Assembly (NCBI GenBank): GCA_964019335.1
Contig: OZ025708.1
Span: 379,501-443,500 of the forward strand
Direction of reading: 5' to 3'
DNA: 64,000 bases
DNA from: Diplonema japonicum
Lineage: Eukaryota > Euglenozoa > Diplonemea > Diplonemida > Diplonemidae
Positions within the stretch are counted from its first letter, which is position 1. The number at the start of each line of letters is the position of its first letter. Positions 35,843 through 46,508 of the stretch are shown piece after piece. Both the position numbers and the translations under genes were made by a program. Under the pieces are notes generated by a model. The model did not search any database and had not been told where the DNA came from. It saw only the letters and a program-made list of their open reading frames with translations.

Positions 35843-36247
35843 AGGAGGGAGGGGTAAAGAAAAAGAAAGGGGGGGGGGGGGGGGGAAGGAGTATTATCAG
35901 AAAAAAAACGATAGTGTTCGTTTGCATTTCTTTTTTTTTTTTTTTTTTTTTTTGCAACAAAAAAGTGCTTGTGTGCACAACGAAAAAAAAAAGAGCAGCA
36001 AACACCCCCTTTTTTTTTCTTTTTTTTCTTTTTTTACCAAGAGGAAGAGGGGGGAAAGGAAGCGTGTTTTTTTTTTATGGGGCTTGAAGCACTGTTTAAT
36101 CTTTCCTTCACTTTGTCCCCCGTCGTCCTCATTGTTGTTCACCGCCCACACCTTTTTTTCTCCCCCCCCCCCAATACAACAAAATAAAAGAAAAGATGTG
36201 GGGGGGGATTTTTAAACAAAAATAAAATTAAAAAAAAAAAACGAGAA
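35843..36247. other. Low-complexity intergenic region
   Basis: G-rich, T-rich and C-rich runs. No gene or RNA is seen. Confidence 0.55.
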
Positions 36248-38381
36248 ATGTCACACGAAATAGGGATACAAGTGGCAAAACGGCTCGTGCGGAGCGGTCT
36301 CAAGAGTGCTAAAATAAGGGAAAGGATAGAGAAGGTTGTGAAAGAGAGGAAAGTGGAGCTGAGGGGCAAGGGTGTGGGCGAAGGCGAGGTCGAGCTTCTC
36401 GTGGGGTCAGAAGCTCGAACACAACTTTTAAACGAAGCCTTTGCAGAGCTGAGGTACCGGTCCTTGCTGATGGTGATGCGGAATGAGATGCCGCTGCTGC
36501 CAATGCAACGTAGTGACACGGATCTCGAATACCCAGCAATAGCCAAGGTGCCCATAGACCCCAAACCGGGAAGTCCTATGAAACAAATCACATTCTCGCC
36601 ACCGCCTCTCAAGCCGTCACCCTCACCCTCTAGATCCATGCCGTCTCCTGTTCCCACGCTTTCCGACCCAGTAGGGAAGGGCCCCCCCACATCCCGTCAA
36701 GAGGGTCTCCATGTCAACCGTGTGGGCCGGCTAGGGCGGCTATACTCATGGTGGAACCGAACCCACACCAACGCACTTGAAAATTCCGAAGGTCGGAAAG
36801 GCATGACTCTGCTTCAAGAGACCTCACGTGGTGGGATCGGCAACATGACCGACGCCGACATGCTCAGGGCTTCCTCCCTCACACCGCTTGAGGTCAGGTA
36901 CCTCGTCGCAAAGCGTATCAGAAAGGTCACAGAGCTCATCCGTACTGAAGGCGTTTTGGAACAGCCGCACGAGGCACTTAAACTCGCAAGGGAGTCGCTT
37001 GTCATGATGCAATGCACGCACGGTGCGGGGCACCCTTTGCTGCTTCCCGTTTTGAACGTCTACGCCTTTGCGTGCCTGCATGTTAAGCACCTGGAGCAGT
37101 GCCAGCTCGCGGTCAAGATCCTCGACAACATGTTCGAGAAACTGGAGAACGAGCACGCCGAGAGCGTGGTGTACCCCATGGACCCGCTGTGCTACAGCCC
37201 GCAGAGGGAGAAGGCCATATTGTTGTCTGTAGTGATGCAGCTCAGCTACCACAACGGGCAGTTCAAGGATGCGGTGGACTTCGCGAACAAAGCGCTTGAG
37301 GTGTTCGAGGAGGTGGGCGACGACGAGACCATCGCCAGTGCGAAGGACAGCGTGTCGCTGATGCTGGCGGTCTCCCTCACAATGCTGGGGAGAAGCGAGG
37401 AGGCGGAGGTGCAGTTCAAACGGTCGCTGGTGGACCTTGTGGACAGACACTCTCAGAACTCGCCTGCTATCGTGCCCAACCTGCAGCTCATGTCCGCCTA
37501 CGCCATGAACATGAAGAACTACGACGAGGCACAGACGCTCGCCGCAACGGCCTACAAGAACCTCCACCAAAACCTAGGTCAGCACCACCCACGGACACTG
37601 TCGGGGATGAAACAAGTAGCCGAGATGTGCCTCCTCACCAAACAGTACAAGACGGCAGCGAAGTGGCTGCTGGTCCTGAACAGGATGTACATCGAGTACC
37701 TCACGAGGTTCGGTGCTGCCTTATCGCCTGTGGAGCACGCCAACTCCTTGCATCTCCTGTCTCTGTCGTTCTTGGGGCTGCACAAACCAGAGGAGGCACT
37801 ACAGGTGTCGACCCACAGCTTGCGGTTATACGAGAGGACCATCTCCGGGCAGGAGCTTCTCGCCCTGCGTGAGCCGCTCCTGACGTGGTGCACGGCGTTC
37901 AGAATGTGCGGGTGCCATGCTCAGAAGGAGGGTGCACGGCATGTGATCACTGTGTTGCATAGGTTCTTGGATCTCATGCAAGGACCTCACAACCTGCCCC
38001 CTCCTTCCCCTTCGGACCTGTGGTACTGTCTCCATCACCTTTCGTATTATCATCTCTGGGCGGGGAATTATGCAAAATCTGCCTGCGCAGTGCACGCCCT
38101 GCAGCAGCTCGAGCCCCGCCCTGCATATGCAGACATCAGACCGTGGCTTGACGATGTTGAGCGGGTGCAGCGTGCCCAACACATGGCAGGGTGGCCTGAT
38201 CACTCGAACTCCTTCGTATGAACTAGAAAATAAATGAGATTTCTTTTTTAAACTTTTTTTTTCTTCTTTTTTTATACAGATCTACGCCCTCTGCCTGTGC
38301 CTTGCAGCCGACGGCTGTGCCTATCTGTACACCTATCTAAGCTCCCCGCCCGACAGGATGGAGGAGGTTTCCGAGCAATAA
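36248..38381 (+). CDS. TPR-repeat protein, function unknown
   Basis: A 689-residue protein after removal of intron 38216-38279 (GTATGA...ACAG). Unspliced, it would end at 38221 inside the donor. The N-terminus (1-~85) is helical and basic, followed by a Pro/Ser-rich linker (~105-150, PPPLKPSPSPSRSMPSP). From ~225 onward come paired helices of the kinesin-light-chain/TPR_12 type: GQFKDAVDFANKALEVFEEV, LGRSEEAEVQFKRSL, NYDEAQTLAATAYKNLHQNL then HHPRTLSGM, and KPEEALQVSTHSLRLYER. The terminal exon adds IYALCLCLAADGCAYLYTYL and an acidic end. TPR proteins are scaffolds; the partner is unknown. I see no catalytic motif. Confidence 0.8.
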
Positions 38382-38923
38382 GTTTTAACACCCCCCACTG
38401 TCTTCTTATCCCATGCCCCCTCCCCTTTTGGACGCTGCTGTGTCAAAAGAAATCGTTTTCCCTTTTTTTCTGGGTATACTTATATGATCGAGAAAGTGCC
38501 ACCGTAGAAATACCATGGTGGAGCTGGCCTGGCAAATCCACCAGGCGAAGAGGGGAGGCGGTGGAGGACTTGAGAAGCAGGCTGGAGCAAAGCTTTCCTG
38601 CTACGTTAAGTAAAAGGTGCACACCCTGCGACATGTGGGGCCCGACGGCACACAGCTACGACAGGAGACCACTCTTCTTCTCGAGCCCCTAGCACGATGT
38701 TTCTCGCTCAGATGCCGTCCATCTCATTGCGACAAACAGCCACCACAGGCAGACAGCAACCGCAGGTGACAGATTAGAGTGATAACATCCTTGAACAGTA
38801 AGCACTCCCTGCACTGCAACTTTATCCTCCCCTCCCCTCCCACCCCCGCTTGTTTTTATATTTTATATTTTATCGGTTCTTTTTTTTATTCTTCTGGATT
38901 TTAAAAAAAAGTATGCACACGAG
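38382..38923. other. Unusually complex intergenic island, possible non-coding RNA
   Basis: Unlike other spacers, 38470-38780 has almost no homopolymers. It contains strong local inverted repeats: CCACC (38500-38504) pairs with GGTGG (38518-38522), and GCCTGG with CCAGGC around 38527-38546. No frame of more than a few dozen codons looks real, and I recognise no tRNA, snRNA, SRP or RNase P signature. It could be a structured RNA, a snoRNA host or long untranslated sequence. Confidence 0.35.
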
Positions 38924-39703
38924 ATGTCAGCAAGCAGCCGGTTGAAGAAGGAGCTGATCCGTATCAAGAAGGAAAGGGTTGCGGGTATTCTTGTCACAAG
39001 CGATGTGACCAGCGTGTCGCTGTGGAAGGCGCAGATCGAAGGACCGGAGGGATCGCCGTATGAAGGGGGCCTGTTTGAAATGCAGCTGAAGTTCCCGAAC
39101 GAGTACCCGTTCAAGGCCCCAGACGTCAGGTTCTTGACGAAGGTGTTCCACCCCAACGTATACGTGAGCGGTGAGATCTGTCTGGACATTCTCCAGAACG
39201 CGTGGCAGCCAACCTACACTGGTGAGAAGGTACTGATTTCCATCCAATCTCTGCTAACAGACCCGAACCCTGCTAGCTCCGCCAACGGGAAAGCTGGTAA
39301 CATGTATGAGAAAAGCAGAAAGGCCTACGACAAAGAAGCAAGGGCTATGACCAAGAAGCACGCCATGGGTGAAGAATCACAAAAGAGAAAAAGACAAGCT
39401 GAAGCGGAATTCGACACTCCCCACAAATCAGAACTAACAGAGCCAACACCCAAACGCACAAAGTCCGCTCCCTCCGTGCCTGTCAAAGAGGCTAAACCAA
39501 CGAAGAAGGAAAAGGTGAGTGAACCAAAGGCAGTCCCTCCACCCATTCAACCCCCTTCAACAGAGAAAACCACGGAGGAGAAGCTTATCGAGGAGCTCCA
39601 AGCCGAAGGGTTCAAAAACGTTTCCTTAATCCGTCAGCTGCTTCCTATTGTGTCCGGGGACAAGGCGTTGCTGAAGAGTCTTTATGAGGGGCAGAATTCA
39701 TAG
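38924..39703 (+). CDS. Ubiquitin-conjugating enzyme E2 with long C-terminal extension
   Basis: Accepts ubiquitin from an E1 as a thioester and passes it to substrates with E3 ligases. The UBC core (~1-150) has PYEGGLFEMQLKFPNEYPF, the His76-Pro-Asn motif and catalytic Cys86 in GEICLDIL, then NAWQPTYT and LLTDPNPASSAN, matching the canonical UBC fold. A ~110-residue extension follows, with a nuclear-localisation-like KRKR (near 152) and a Lys/Pro-rich linker. A final helical segment, EEKLIEELQAEGFKNVSLIR, could be a divergent UBA-like domain. A GTGAGT...ACAG stretch at 39515-39563 resembles an intron, but removing it breaks the good downstream frame. An out-of-frame ATG at 38913 opens a 10-codon upstream frame overlapping this start, so the first-ATG rule would fail unless the transcript begins after it. 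Confidence 0.93.
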   Translation: MSASSRLKKELIRIKKERVAGILVTSDVTSVSLWKAQIEGPEGSPYEGGLFEMQLKFPNEYPFKAPDVRFLTKVFHPNVYVSGEICLDILQNAWQPTYTGEKVLISIQSLLTDPNPASSANGKAGNMYEKSRKAYDKEARAMTKKHAMGEESQKRKRQAEAEFDTPHKSELTEPTPKRTKSAPSVPVKEAKPTKKEKVSEPKAVPPPIQPPSTEKTTEEKLIEELQAEGFKNVSLIRQLLPIVSGDKALLKSLYEGQNS

Positions 39704-39818
39704 TGGGAATATTGTCATTAGAAAAAGGGAGAATGAAAAAATTTAAAGAAGGGGAATATGGGGAAGAGAGGATGCGTCACATGTTTCCCCGTTGTTTATG
39801 TGTCTGATAAGTTTTTTT

Positions 39819-39849
<31 letters not shown>

Positions 39850-40265
39850 AGAGGAAATATTCACGCGAGGATGGGTGGGCTTCTCTTCTCGAGGGCAAAG
39901 AAGAAAGAAAGAAGAAAACGCCCAATTTTTTTATCTAAATTACTCTCTCTTGCATCGGAGGAGGGGGAAATAAATTCCTTGCCCTTCCCTCCATCCTTTT
40001 TTTTTTTCCCCACATTAAGGACACGACGAGGAACGCAGAAGAAGCATGTGCTCCCCCTGTAATCAAATAGACAGCACAGGGCGCCACCAACAACTTTTCT
40101 TTTTTCTTTTTCTTTTCATTTCTCCCCCCCCCCCCCCCCCCTTCTTTCAAATACTTTTTTTTTCTTCTTTTTTTTTATTGTCTTTTTTATATCCCACTTT
40201 GATCCTCCATCTAGCCTCAAAAAAAAAAGGGGGAAGTATAAAAAAAAAAAGTCACAAAAAAAAAA
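39704..40265. other. Low-complexity intergenic region
   Basis: T-rich, C-rich and A-rich runs with a modest ordinary stretch at about 39860-40090. No gene is supported. Confidence 0.55.
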
Positions 40266-41201
40266 ATGCCGAGCATGCAGCTTGGTATGTTCGAAAGAAC
40301 GCACCCCTTGATTGAAGACAAAGGTGTTGATGCCTTATTGGCAGCACACGCGCTTGTGTGCGGTGTGGGAGGGGTGGGAGGCTTCGCTGCAGAAGCATTA
40401 GCCAGGGGCGGGGTGGGCAAGCTCACTCTTGTAGACCACGATGTGGTGACGGTGTCGAACAAGAACAGGCAGATCATCGCCTTAGACAGCACAGTCGGCA
40501 AGAGCAAAGTGCAACTGTTAGCCGGAAGAATAAAGGACATAAATTCACAGTGCGAAGTAGTCATCATAGACACCTTCCTCTTAGAATGTGACATACCTGA
40601 CCTTCTTGACGAAGGCCCCTACGACTATGTAGTGGACGCCATCGACACAGTCAGCACCAAAATCAAACTCCTGGAACTAAGTTGTAAAAGGGGGTTCAAG
40701 ACCCTGTCCAGTATGGGGGCGGGGGGCAAGCTGGACCCCACCAAGATCCACCTAGCGGACCTGTTCAACACCGAACACTGTGGTCTCGCGTCAAAATGCC
40801 GATCCGAGCTTAAAAAGAAAGGCATCAAACCCAACCAGATCCTCACCTGCTTCTCCTCTGAGGTCTCTAAAAAGCCCCTCGCCCCGTGGCCCTCCCTCAC
40901 GGGCGGGCGGCCCCGGGCTGTCAACGGCACAATATCATACATACCATCAACATTCGGCCTTATGCTCGCTGGTGCTTTGATTTGCCACGCATCCACAGGG
41001 AAATGGCCGAAATCACCTCCCACCCCCTCCGTCGTCGCGAAGCAAAATGCGCAGAAAAAAAAAGCTCAGAAAGAAAAGGAACAGATCAAACGGGAGAAGG
41101 GAAAAGGCAAAGGGAAGGAAAAGGAGGCGGCGAAAGAGGAAAAGCTACCTGCGGGTGAGACAAAAGACACGGCTGATGTTGAAGGAGAGGAACACACATA
41201 G
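40266..41201 (+). CDS. tcdA: tRNA threonylcarbamoyladenosine dehydratase (TcdA-like)
   Basis: A ThiF/E1-superfamily enzyme that uses ATP to cyclise t6A37 to ct6A37 in tRNAs that read ANN codons. The 311-residue protein has the Rossmann ATP-binding motif GVGGVGGFAAEALARGGVG (~34-52), VDHDVVTVSNKNRQ (~57-70), DAIDTVSTKI and the TcdA-specific SMGAGGKLDPTKI followed by LADLFNTEHCGLAS. Bacterial TcdA is ~270 residues. Here a Lys/Glu-rich, low-complexity tail of about 60 residues (AQKKKAQKEKEQIKREKGKG..) follows the core. The yeast relatives Tcd1 and Tcd2 act at mitochondria; no clear targeting peptide is visible here, so location is open. No introns. Confidence 0.9.
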   Translation: MPSMQLGMFERTHPLIEDKGVDALLAAHALVCGVGGVGGFAAEALARGGVGKLTLVDHDVVTVSNKNRQIIALDSTVGKSKVQLLAGRIKDINSQCEVVIIDTFLLECDIPDLLDEGPYDYVVDAIDTVSTKIKLLELSCKRGFKTLSSMGAGGKLDPTKIHLADLFNTEHCGLASKCRSELKKKGIKPNQILTCFSSEVSKKPLAPWPSLTGGRPRAVNGTISYIPSTFGLMLAGALICHASTGKWPKSPPTPSVVAKQNAQKKKAQKEKEQIKREKGKGKGKEKEAAKEEKLPAGETKDTADVEGEEHT

Positions 41202-41304
41202 GGGGAGGGTTTTTTTTTTTTTTTGTTGAGGCATATTATTTAAGAAAGTAAAGTGGAAAAAAAAAAAAACATTCCCCAAAGCAACCCCCCCACAGGCCAC
41301 ATCC

Positions 41305-44300
41305 ATGAAACAAGCACTTGAGGATGTCCTCGAGCCTACTGTAGTTGCTGGGAGCAGGCGGTATCATTTGAAGCACGACGAAGACAAGGACTGGTACCTG
41401 TACGTGCTGGAGGGAGGGGAGGGAGACGAGAGCACAACGTTTCGCGTGAAGCAGTGGAAGGGGGGCAAGGACGAACCGCCGTATTTCTTCATTAGAGTTT
41501 CTGACAAAAGAAAAGTGTGGCTGCTACCAGAGGACGATCTCCCAGAGGAACCTGCCGCACCGGGTACACCAGTGATCTCAAAGACAATGAGCAATTCTAG
41601 CTTGCTGCCTGAAGCTGAAGCCCCGAAAACGCCCTCTTCTGTAGGGGGGCCTACAGCGCTCCCCTTTACACCCGTTCCACAGCCAATTGCACCCGTGTCA
41701 TGTCTTGCTGTTGCTCAGGATGTTGTTGCGTCCTTCACGAAACACTGCCAGCAGCTGCGCCTCCCTGTCATCGATCTCCCCGATGAGCAGGCCTTCCTCA
41801 AACCCTACCTGCGCATGTACGACACCATTGCCTGTGACACGGAGCCCCCTCACGACAGGATGCTCGCGAGGGACAAGCTTTTAGCGAATATGCGACACAT
41901 CTACAAATCCTTCACAGGCATCAACAACAAGGTGCTCGGCAGCCAGAGCAAAGTGCTTGCCACGCAAAAGAGACAAGTCGCTCTGAACGAGCACACCATC
42001 AAGACCCTCGAGGACAAGGAGCACGCCTACCTCCGCCGCCAAGAGGAGCTCCTTTCTTTATACAACAAGAGACTCGAAGATTTGGGAAGATCGACTGCAT
42101 TTGAGGCCACCTCCTACGTGCACCTGGAGCGCGAGGTTGACGAGCTGAAGGCGCACTACGAGCTACAGCTGGAAGGGTACAAGCAAGCGGAGATGGTGAT
42201 CCAAGAAGAGTACATCAACGAGTTCAGTGATCTGAACGACAGGCGGAAGGTGCTGAGGGAGAAGGAAGATGAGATAGCGGAGAAGACACTAACACTCCAG
42301 GAAGCTGCTGAGAGGGAGATTGAAGTGACGCGAAGCAGCATCGAACAAGACATCATGCCCGTGCTGGACAGGGTACATCAGGAGCAGGTACCGCTGCCCC
42401 TTGAGGTACTCGCGACTGACCTTACTCACAAGCAGCAAGAATTCAAGAAGCGCACCGCAGAGTCGCTTGACATCCAAAACAAGCAGCTGCAGCGGCGCTT
42501 CGATCTCCTGACGATGACGCCCAGCTCCGTGCAGAGCAAGCACCCTGCAATGGCTGCTGAGAAGGTCACCAGTGGCATCAACGATTTCTTGCAAACAGAG
42601 GGCACCTCAGTAGGCCTCAAGTCCAAGCACGACCAGCTCAATATAGCAGACGCAAAACTTCAGGAGGCGCAAAGCAATTATGACAAACAGGTGGCGCGAC
42701 TGCAAGAAGAAGGCACCATGAAGCTGAAGCAGCAGGCCACTGACTACATAAAGAGTGCCAGCGACGTTTTCAACAGGAGCGTGGCTGACCTGGTGGAACG
42801 TGCCAAGCAGGAGCGGACTCCAGCTGCCCGCCGTTCGATCAGCGTGAGTGCGTCACCAGTGCAAGCTGTGCCGATGCCTGAGCTTGCACAACCTGTGCAG
42901 CGTCAACCACAGACTCCTGTTGATATCCTTAGCGTTGCCAAAAGGAACGAGTCTGTTGGCTTGAATGCATCACCTGCTGTGTCGCAGCCAGTGTACCAAA
43001 CCATGATGCCCAAGGATGTGCGCACTCCTAGCGTCCGTTCTGCAAGCGTCGGCCTGTCGCCCGTCCAACCTGTGCTCACGCCGCAGCTGGTGCAGCCTGT
43101 GTTCCGAACGAATGAAGAGAGTGGCCAACGACATGACAAGCTCCACCAGAGGCCTGAAGTGCCGCATCCCAAGGCTGTTCCCAAAGAGCGCTGTTTTGCG
43201 TCCCCGCTCCCCCCCGACGCCCCCACCTCGCCGCTGATGCCTCATCCTGTCGAACTGAGCGAGGACCTCATCTCACCTCCCAGAAGACGCGAGGCGATCC
43301 AGCAGGAGTCGCCCGTCACAACCCCACCTCGTCCGCTGGATACTGAAAACCGGAGCGCAGTGCCCACACCTGTACTGGTGCAGGCTGTGTCGATTGTGCA
43401 GACAGACGACACGTACCCACCTGCTGCTGTGACCCCTACTGCTGTTCACCGGAGCATTGACACTGCCGTATCACCCGCTAAGGACGCACTGTGGCGGGAA
43501 GCTGTCATGCGCGAGGTTGCGGAACGTGAAGCGGCAGTCGCAGAGCGCGAAGCAGCGGTGAGTGCAGAGAGGCAAGCAGTGCGTGAAAAAGAGCTGATTC
43601 TTCACAAATTGGCACTGGAACTAGACGAGAAGCGGCGGGTGCTCGAAGACTCGAAGGGAAACGCTGCGAGGGCCCTTGATGACAAGGACGAAAGCCTCAA
43701 GATGGTGCTGAAGGACGTCATGACTTACAAGGAACGGGAGCTGGAGATGCAACGGCTACTAAGAGAGTTCAGGGACAAGTGCGAGGAGTACGAGGTGACC
43801 ACGAACGAGCTGAACAACGAGCTGGAGATGCTAGAAGGGAGGTACAGACACGTGGTATTAGAGAGGGACAGCGCCAGCAACGAGGCACGGAAGCTGCTGA
43901 GCATCAACAAGGACCTCAACGCAGACATGGAGACAGGGCAGCAGCTCACAGCAAAAGAGATGAGACAGAACAGAGAGATGGTTGCAACTAAGCTACAAAC
44001 ACTTCAGAAGGAAGGCGAAAACACCGAAAATAGGTACAAGGGGGAGGTACAAGCACTGAAAGCCGAGCTGAAAACAGCGAAAGACAAGGCCAAGGAGCTC
44101 GAACTGGAGGTGGTAAGAGCTAAGAACAAAGTAAGAGACACAGAAGGAGTGGCCGACAGGAGAAAACACGCAGCAGACCTTCTTCAAAGGGAACTAGACT
44201 CGACGAAGGATCACCACAGGAACGAGAAGGAGCGCCTTATTGAAGACTACAAAACACACATCAGAAGCATCAGTGGTGACGAGAAGGCACAGCAGCAGAC

Positions 44301-44790
44301 AAGACATGATGTGGGCGCCTTAACACGAGAAAACACAGCACTGAAAGCTCAAATAGCAGAATTAATGAATAATCAGACACAGAAGGGCAATGCTAAGGAC
44401 AATGTGATAGAAAGACTGCAGCAGGAGCGAGACAGGCTAGGAGGCGTGTGTGAAGTGTTGAAGCAGGAGATCGAAGCGATGCGGATGCACCACATGCAAC
44501 AAGAGGGCAGGATCCTCCTTGAGTTCGACAGGCTGAAGAACAGAACCCCCGTAGCCACCCCGCCTGCGTACAAGCGTGACCAGTCCCCCACACCCACTCC
44601 CACACCCACTCCACTCTCTACCCCGTACCACTCTAAACCACCCTATAGAAGGTCGCTCAGCGCAGATCCCTCGGCTGCACAACTACCCATCCCACCTCCT
44701 CAGTATGCCGCACTGACAACAAGCCCCGTGGGGTTCACGGAGTCTCTGTCAAGGCGTAGCAATAGTAGGTCGCCAAGTATAAGATTGTAA
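41305..44790 (+). CDS. Large coiled-coil protein, function unknown
   Basis: A 1,161-residue protein with an N-terminal folded-looking region (YHLKHDEDKDWYLYVLEG to KVWLLPEDD, ~14-80) and a first coiled coil (~215-345). A long Pro/Gln/Val-rich disordered linker (~510-740) contains repeats of the type SVGLSPVQPV/ASPVQAVP. A second, longer coiled coil (~750-1080, beginning EAVMREVAEREAAVAEREAA) precedes a Pro/Thr-rich tail with TPTPTPTP. The pattern suits a cytoskeletal, centrosomal or ciliary scaffold, but I recognise no family. The ATG is preceded by CCCCCCCACAG at 41285-41295, which looks like a 3' splice acceptor, so a 5' leader exon or trans-spliced leader is possible. Confidence 0.8.
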   Translation: MKQALEDVLEPTVVAGSRRYHLKHDEDKDWYLYVLEGGEGDESTTFRVKQWKGGKDEPPYFFIRVSDKRKVWLLPEDDLPEEPAAPGTPVISKTMSNSSLLPEAEAPKTPSSVGGPTALPFTPVPQPIAPVSCLAVAQDVVASFTKHCQQLRLPVIDLPDEQAFLKPYLRMYDTIACDTEPPHDRMLARDKLLANMRHIYKSFTGINNKVLGSQSKVLATQKRQVALNEHTIKTLEDKEHAYLRRQEELLSLYNKRLEDLGRSTAFEATSYVHLEREVDELKAHYELQLEGYKQAEMVIQEEYINEFSDLNDRRKVLREKEDEIAEKTLTLQEAAEREIEVTRSSIEQDIMPVLDRVHQEQVPLPLEVLATDLTHKQQEFKKRTAESLDIQNKQLQRRFDLLTMTPSSVQSKHPAMAAEKVTSGINDFLQTEGTSVGLKSKHDQLNIADAKLQEAQSNYDKQVARLQEEGTMKLKQQATDYIKSASDVFNRSVADLVERAKQERTPAARRSISVSASPVQAVPMPELAQPVQRQPQTPVDILSVAKRNESVGLNASPAVSQPVYQTMMPKDVRTPSVRSASVGLSPVQPVLTPQLVQPVFRTNEESGQRHDKLHQRPEVPHPKAVPKERCFASPLPPDAPTSPLMPHPVELSEDLISPPRRREAIQQESPVTTPPRPLDTENRSAVPTPVLVQAVSIVQTDDTYPPAAVTPTAVHRSIDTAVSPAKDALWREAVMREVAEREAAVAEREAAVSAERQAVREKELILHKLALELDEKRRVLEDSKGNAARALDDKDESLKMVLKDVMTYKERELEMQRLLREFRDKCEEYEVTTNELNNELEMLEGRYRHVVLERDSASNEARKLLSINKDLNADMETGQQLTAKEMRQNREMVATKLQTLQKEGENTENRYKGEVQALKAELKTAKDKAKELELEVVRAKNKVRDTEGVADRRKHAADLLQRELDSTKDHHRNEKERLIEDYKTHIRSISGDEKAQQQTRHDVGALTRENTALKAQIAELMNNQTQKGNAKDNVIERLQQERDRLGGVCEVLKQEIEAMRMHHMQQEGRILLEFDRLKNRTPVATPPAYKRDQSPTPTPTPTPLSTPYHSKPPYRRSLSADPSAAQLPIPPPQYAALTTSPVGFTESLSRRSNSRSPSIRL

Positions 44791-44979
44791 CCTTTTGTTG
44801 TTGTTGTTTTTTTTTTTTTTTTTTCCCTCTTTTTTTTTTTCTCTTGTACTGTATGATATACATTTTTTTTTTGTGTAGTTTTTTTTTTTTTTTCCACTCT
44901 GTTTTATTCCCCCCCCCCTCCTGCGTGCGTTAAAAAAAATAAAAAATAATAATAAAACCACCCGCTCAGATCACAAGCA

Positions 44980-45471
44980 ATGGACATGGATGGTGATGAT
45001 GTGTTGGACAAGGAGATCGAGGAGATGAGGGCGAAGGTATCGGCTATGGAGAACCAGCTGTCTGAGCAACGGACGGAGGTAGCACAGGAGCAGACAGAAC
45101 GGGCAGACGAGGAGGTCAACTCTGTTTACATCGGACAGGTGGAGTACACTGCCACCCCACAGGAGCTGCACGAACATTTCGCAACTTGTGGACCTGTGAA
45201 GCGTGTGACAATTTTGTGCAACCGCCACACAGGCCATCCTAAGGGCTTTGCCTACATGGAATTCGAGGAGGAGGAGTCGGTGCTGAAGGCAGTGGAACTT
45301 AACGGGAGCGAGTTCAAAGGGCGGCAGTTGAAGGTATGGACAATAGGGAAGGAGGTAATACACAATTCACTTTATAGGTCACCCCCAAGCGTGTCAACCA
45401 GCCCGGGAAAGGCGCAGGCAAAAAAGGTTTCAAAGGAAAGGGCGCGTTCAAAGGACTAAAGGTTTGTTTGG

Positions 45472-45507
<36 letters not shown>

Positions 45508-45617
45508 AGGGAATGATGATGGGTGACTACAGTGGATGGTACTCACCGTACTCCATGGGGAAGGGAATGGGTAAGGGAAAGGGGAAGGGTGCTAAAGGCA
45601 AGGGCTTCGGCTTTTGA
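44980..45617 (+). CDS. PABPN1: PABPN1-like nuclear poly(A)-binding protein
   Basis: Binds poly(A) tails as they are made and sets their length in nuclear mRNA processing. Three exons encode 181 residues after removing 45334-45377 (GTATGG...ATAG) and 45462-45509 (GTTTGT...ACAG). An N-terminal acidic coiled coil (EIEEMRAKVSAMENQL) precedes one RRM at ~47-118 with VYIGQVEYTATPQELHEHF (RNP2) and GHPKGFAYMEF (RNP1). The spliced sequence continues RQLK then VTPKRVNQPGKG, exactly as in PABPN1 (..RQIKV.PKRTN.PG). The terminal exon ends YSGWYSPYSMGKGMGKG, sharing WYSPY with animal PABPN1 but replacing its Arg-rich tail with Gly-Lys repeats. Without splicing, the second half is wrong. Confidence 0.93.
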
Positions 45618-45734
45618 TGATTTAAAAAAAAAATACATTATTGTGTGCCCCCCCCCCCCCCCCTTTAGTGTGACGGTACGCTCTTTGTCTCGCGTCGCAG
45701 CCTCCTTATTTTATTTCCCAACCCTTACCACAAG

Positions 45735-45765
<31 letters not shown>

Positions 45766-45934
45766 CGAGTAGAATAGTGGGAAGAAAAGAAAAGAAAAAA
45801 AAAAAAAAAAAGTGTGATTTTTTTTTTCTTCCCGCTCCCCAAGAAAAAAAAAAAAAAAAAAGAGAAAGAAAGAGGGGGGAGAGGAAACCCGTTGGCAGCC
45901 GTGTATCTTGATTATTCTGGGAGTTCTAAACTCC

Positions 45935-45967
<33 letters not shown>

Positions 45968-46475
45968 GTTTTTTAACCAAGCACGCCACAAACAGCAACA
46001 GCCAATTTTTCCTCATTTTTTGAAAGTTTTTACCCCCCCCCCCCACCCCCTCCTCCCTGCTCTGTAGTGTGTTAGCATCATTGGCTTCGTTCTTTTTTCT
46101 TTTCCAGTGCCAAAAAAAAGTAAGAATGGGGAGGGGGGGGTGTGGAGCACAAAGGAGAGATCCTTTTAGAAAAAAAAAAAGAAAAAAAAAACAAAATAAA
46201 AATAAAAACTAAAGGAGTATATTGTTTGAAAGGATGTAAGGGATAAAAAGGGGAGGAAAAAACAATTACGAGTGCAGAAGAAAAAAAAAAAAGAATAAAA
46301 AGAGGGGGGAAAATAATTACTTAAAAACCTATTCGCTTGCCCACCCTTCTCCTTTTCTTTTTTTTTTCCCCCCCCAAGCCCATCCCGGCTATTCCTTAAT
46401 CCCTGAGTTTTGTCATCCTACCCAATCTCCCACCCCCTCTTTCTTTCCCTCCCTTGAGGGAAAAAAAAAAAAAAG

Positions 46476-46508
<33 letters not shown>

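Noticed and set aside
39515-39563. Possible GTGAGT...ACAG intron in the E2 gene
   Set aside because: It is 49 nt, not a multiple of 3, and its removal destroys the helical C-terminal frame that continues cleanly without splicing.
3850-41245. Shared GAGGCATATTATTT at about 3851 and 41229
   Set aside because: Only 14 A/T-rich bases match, which is expected by chance in 64 kb.
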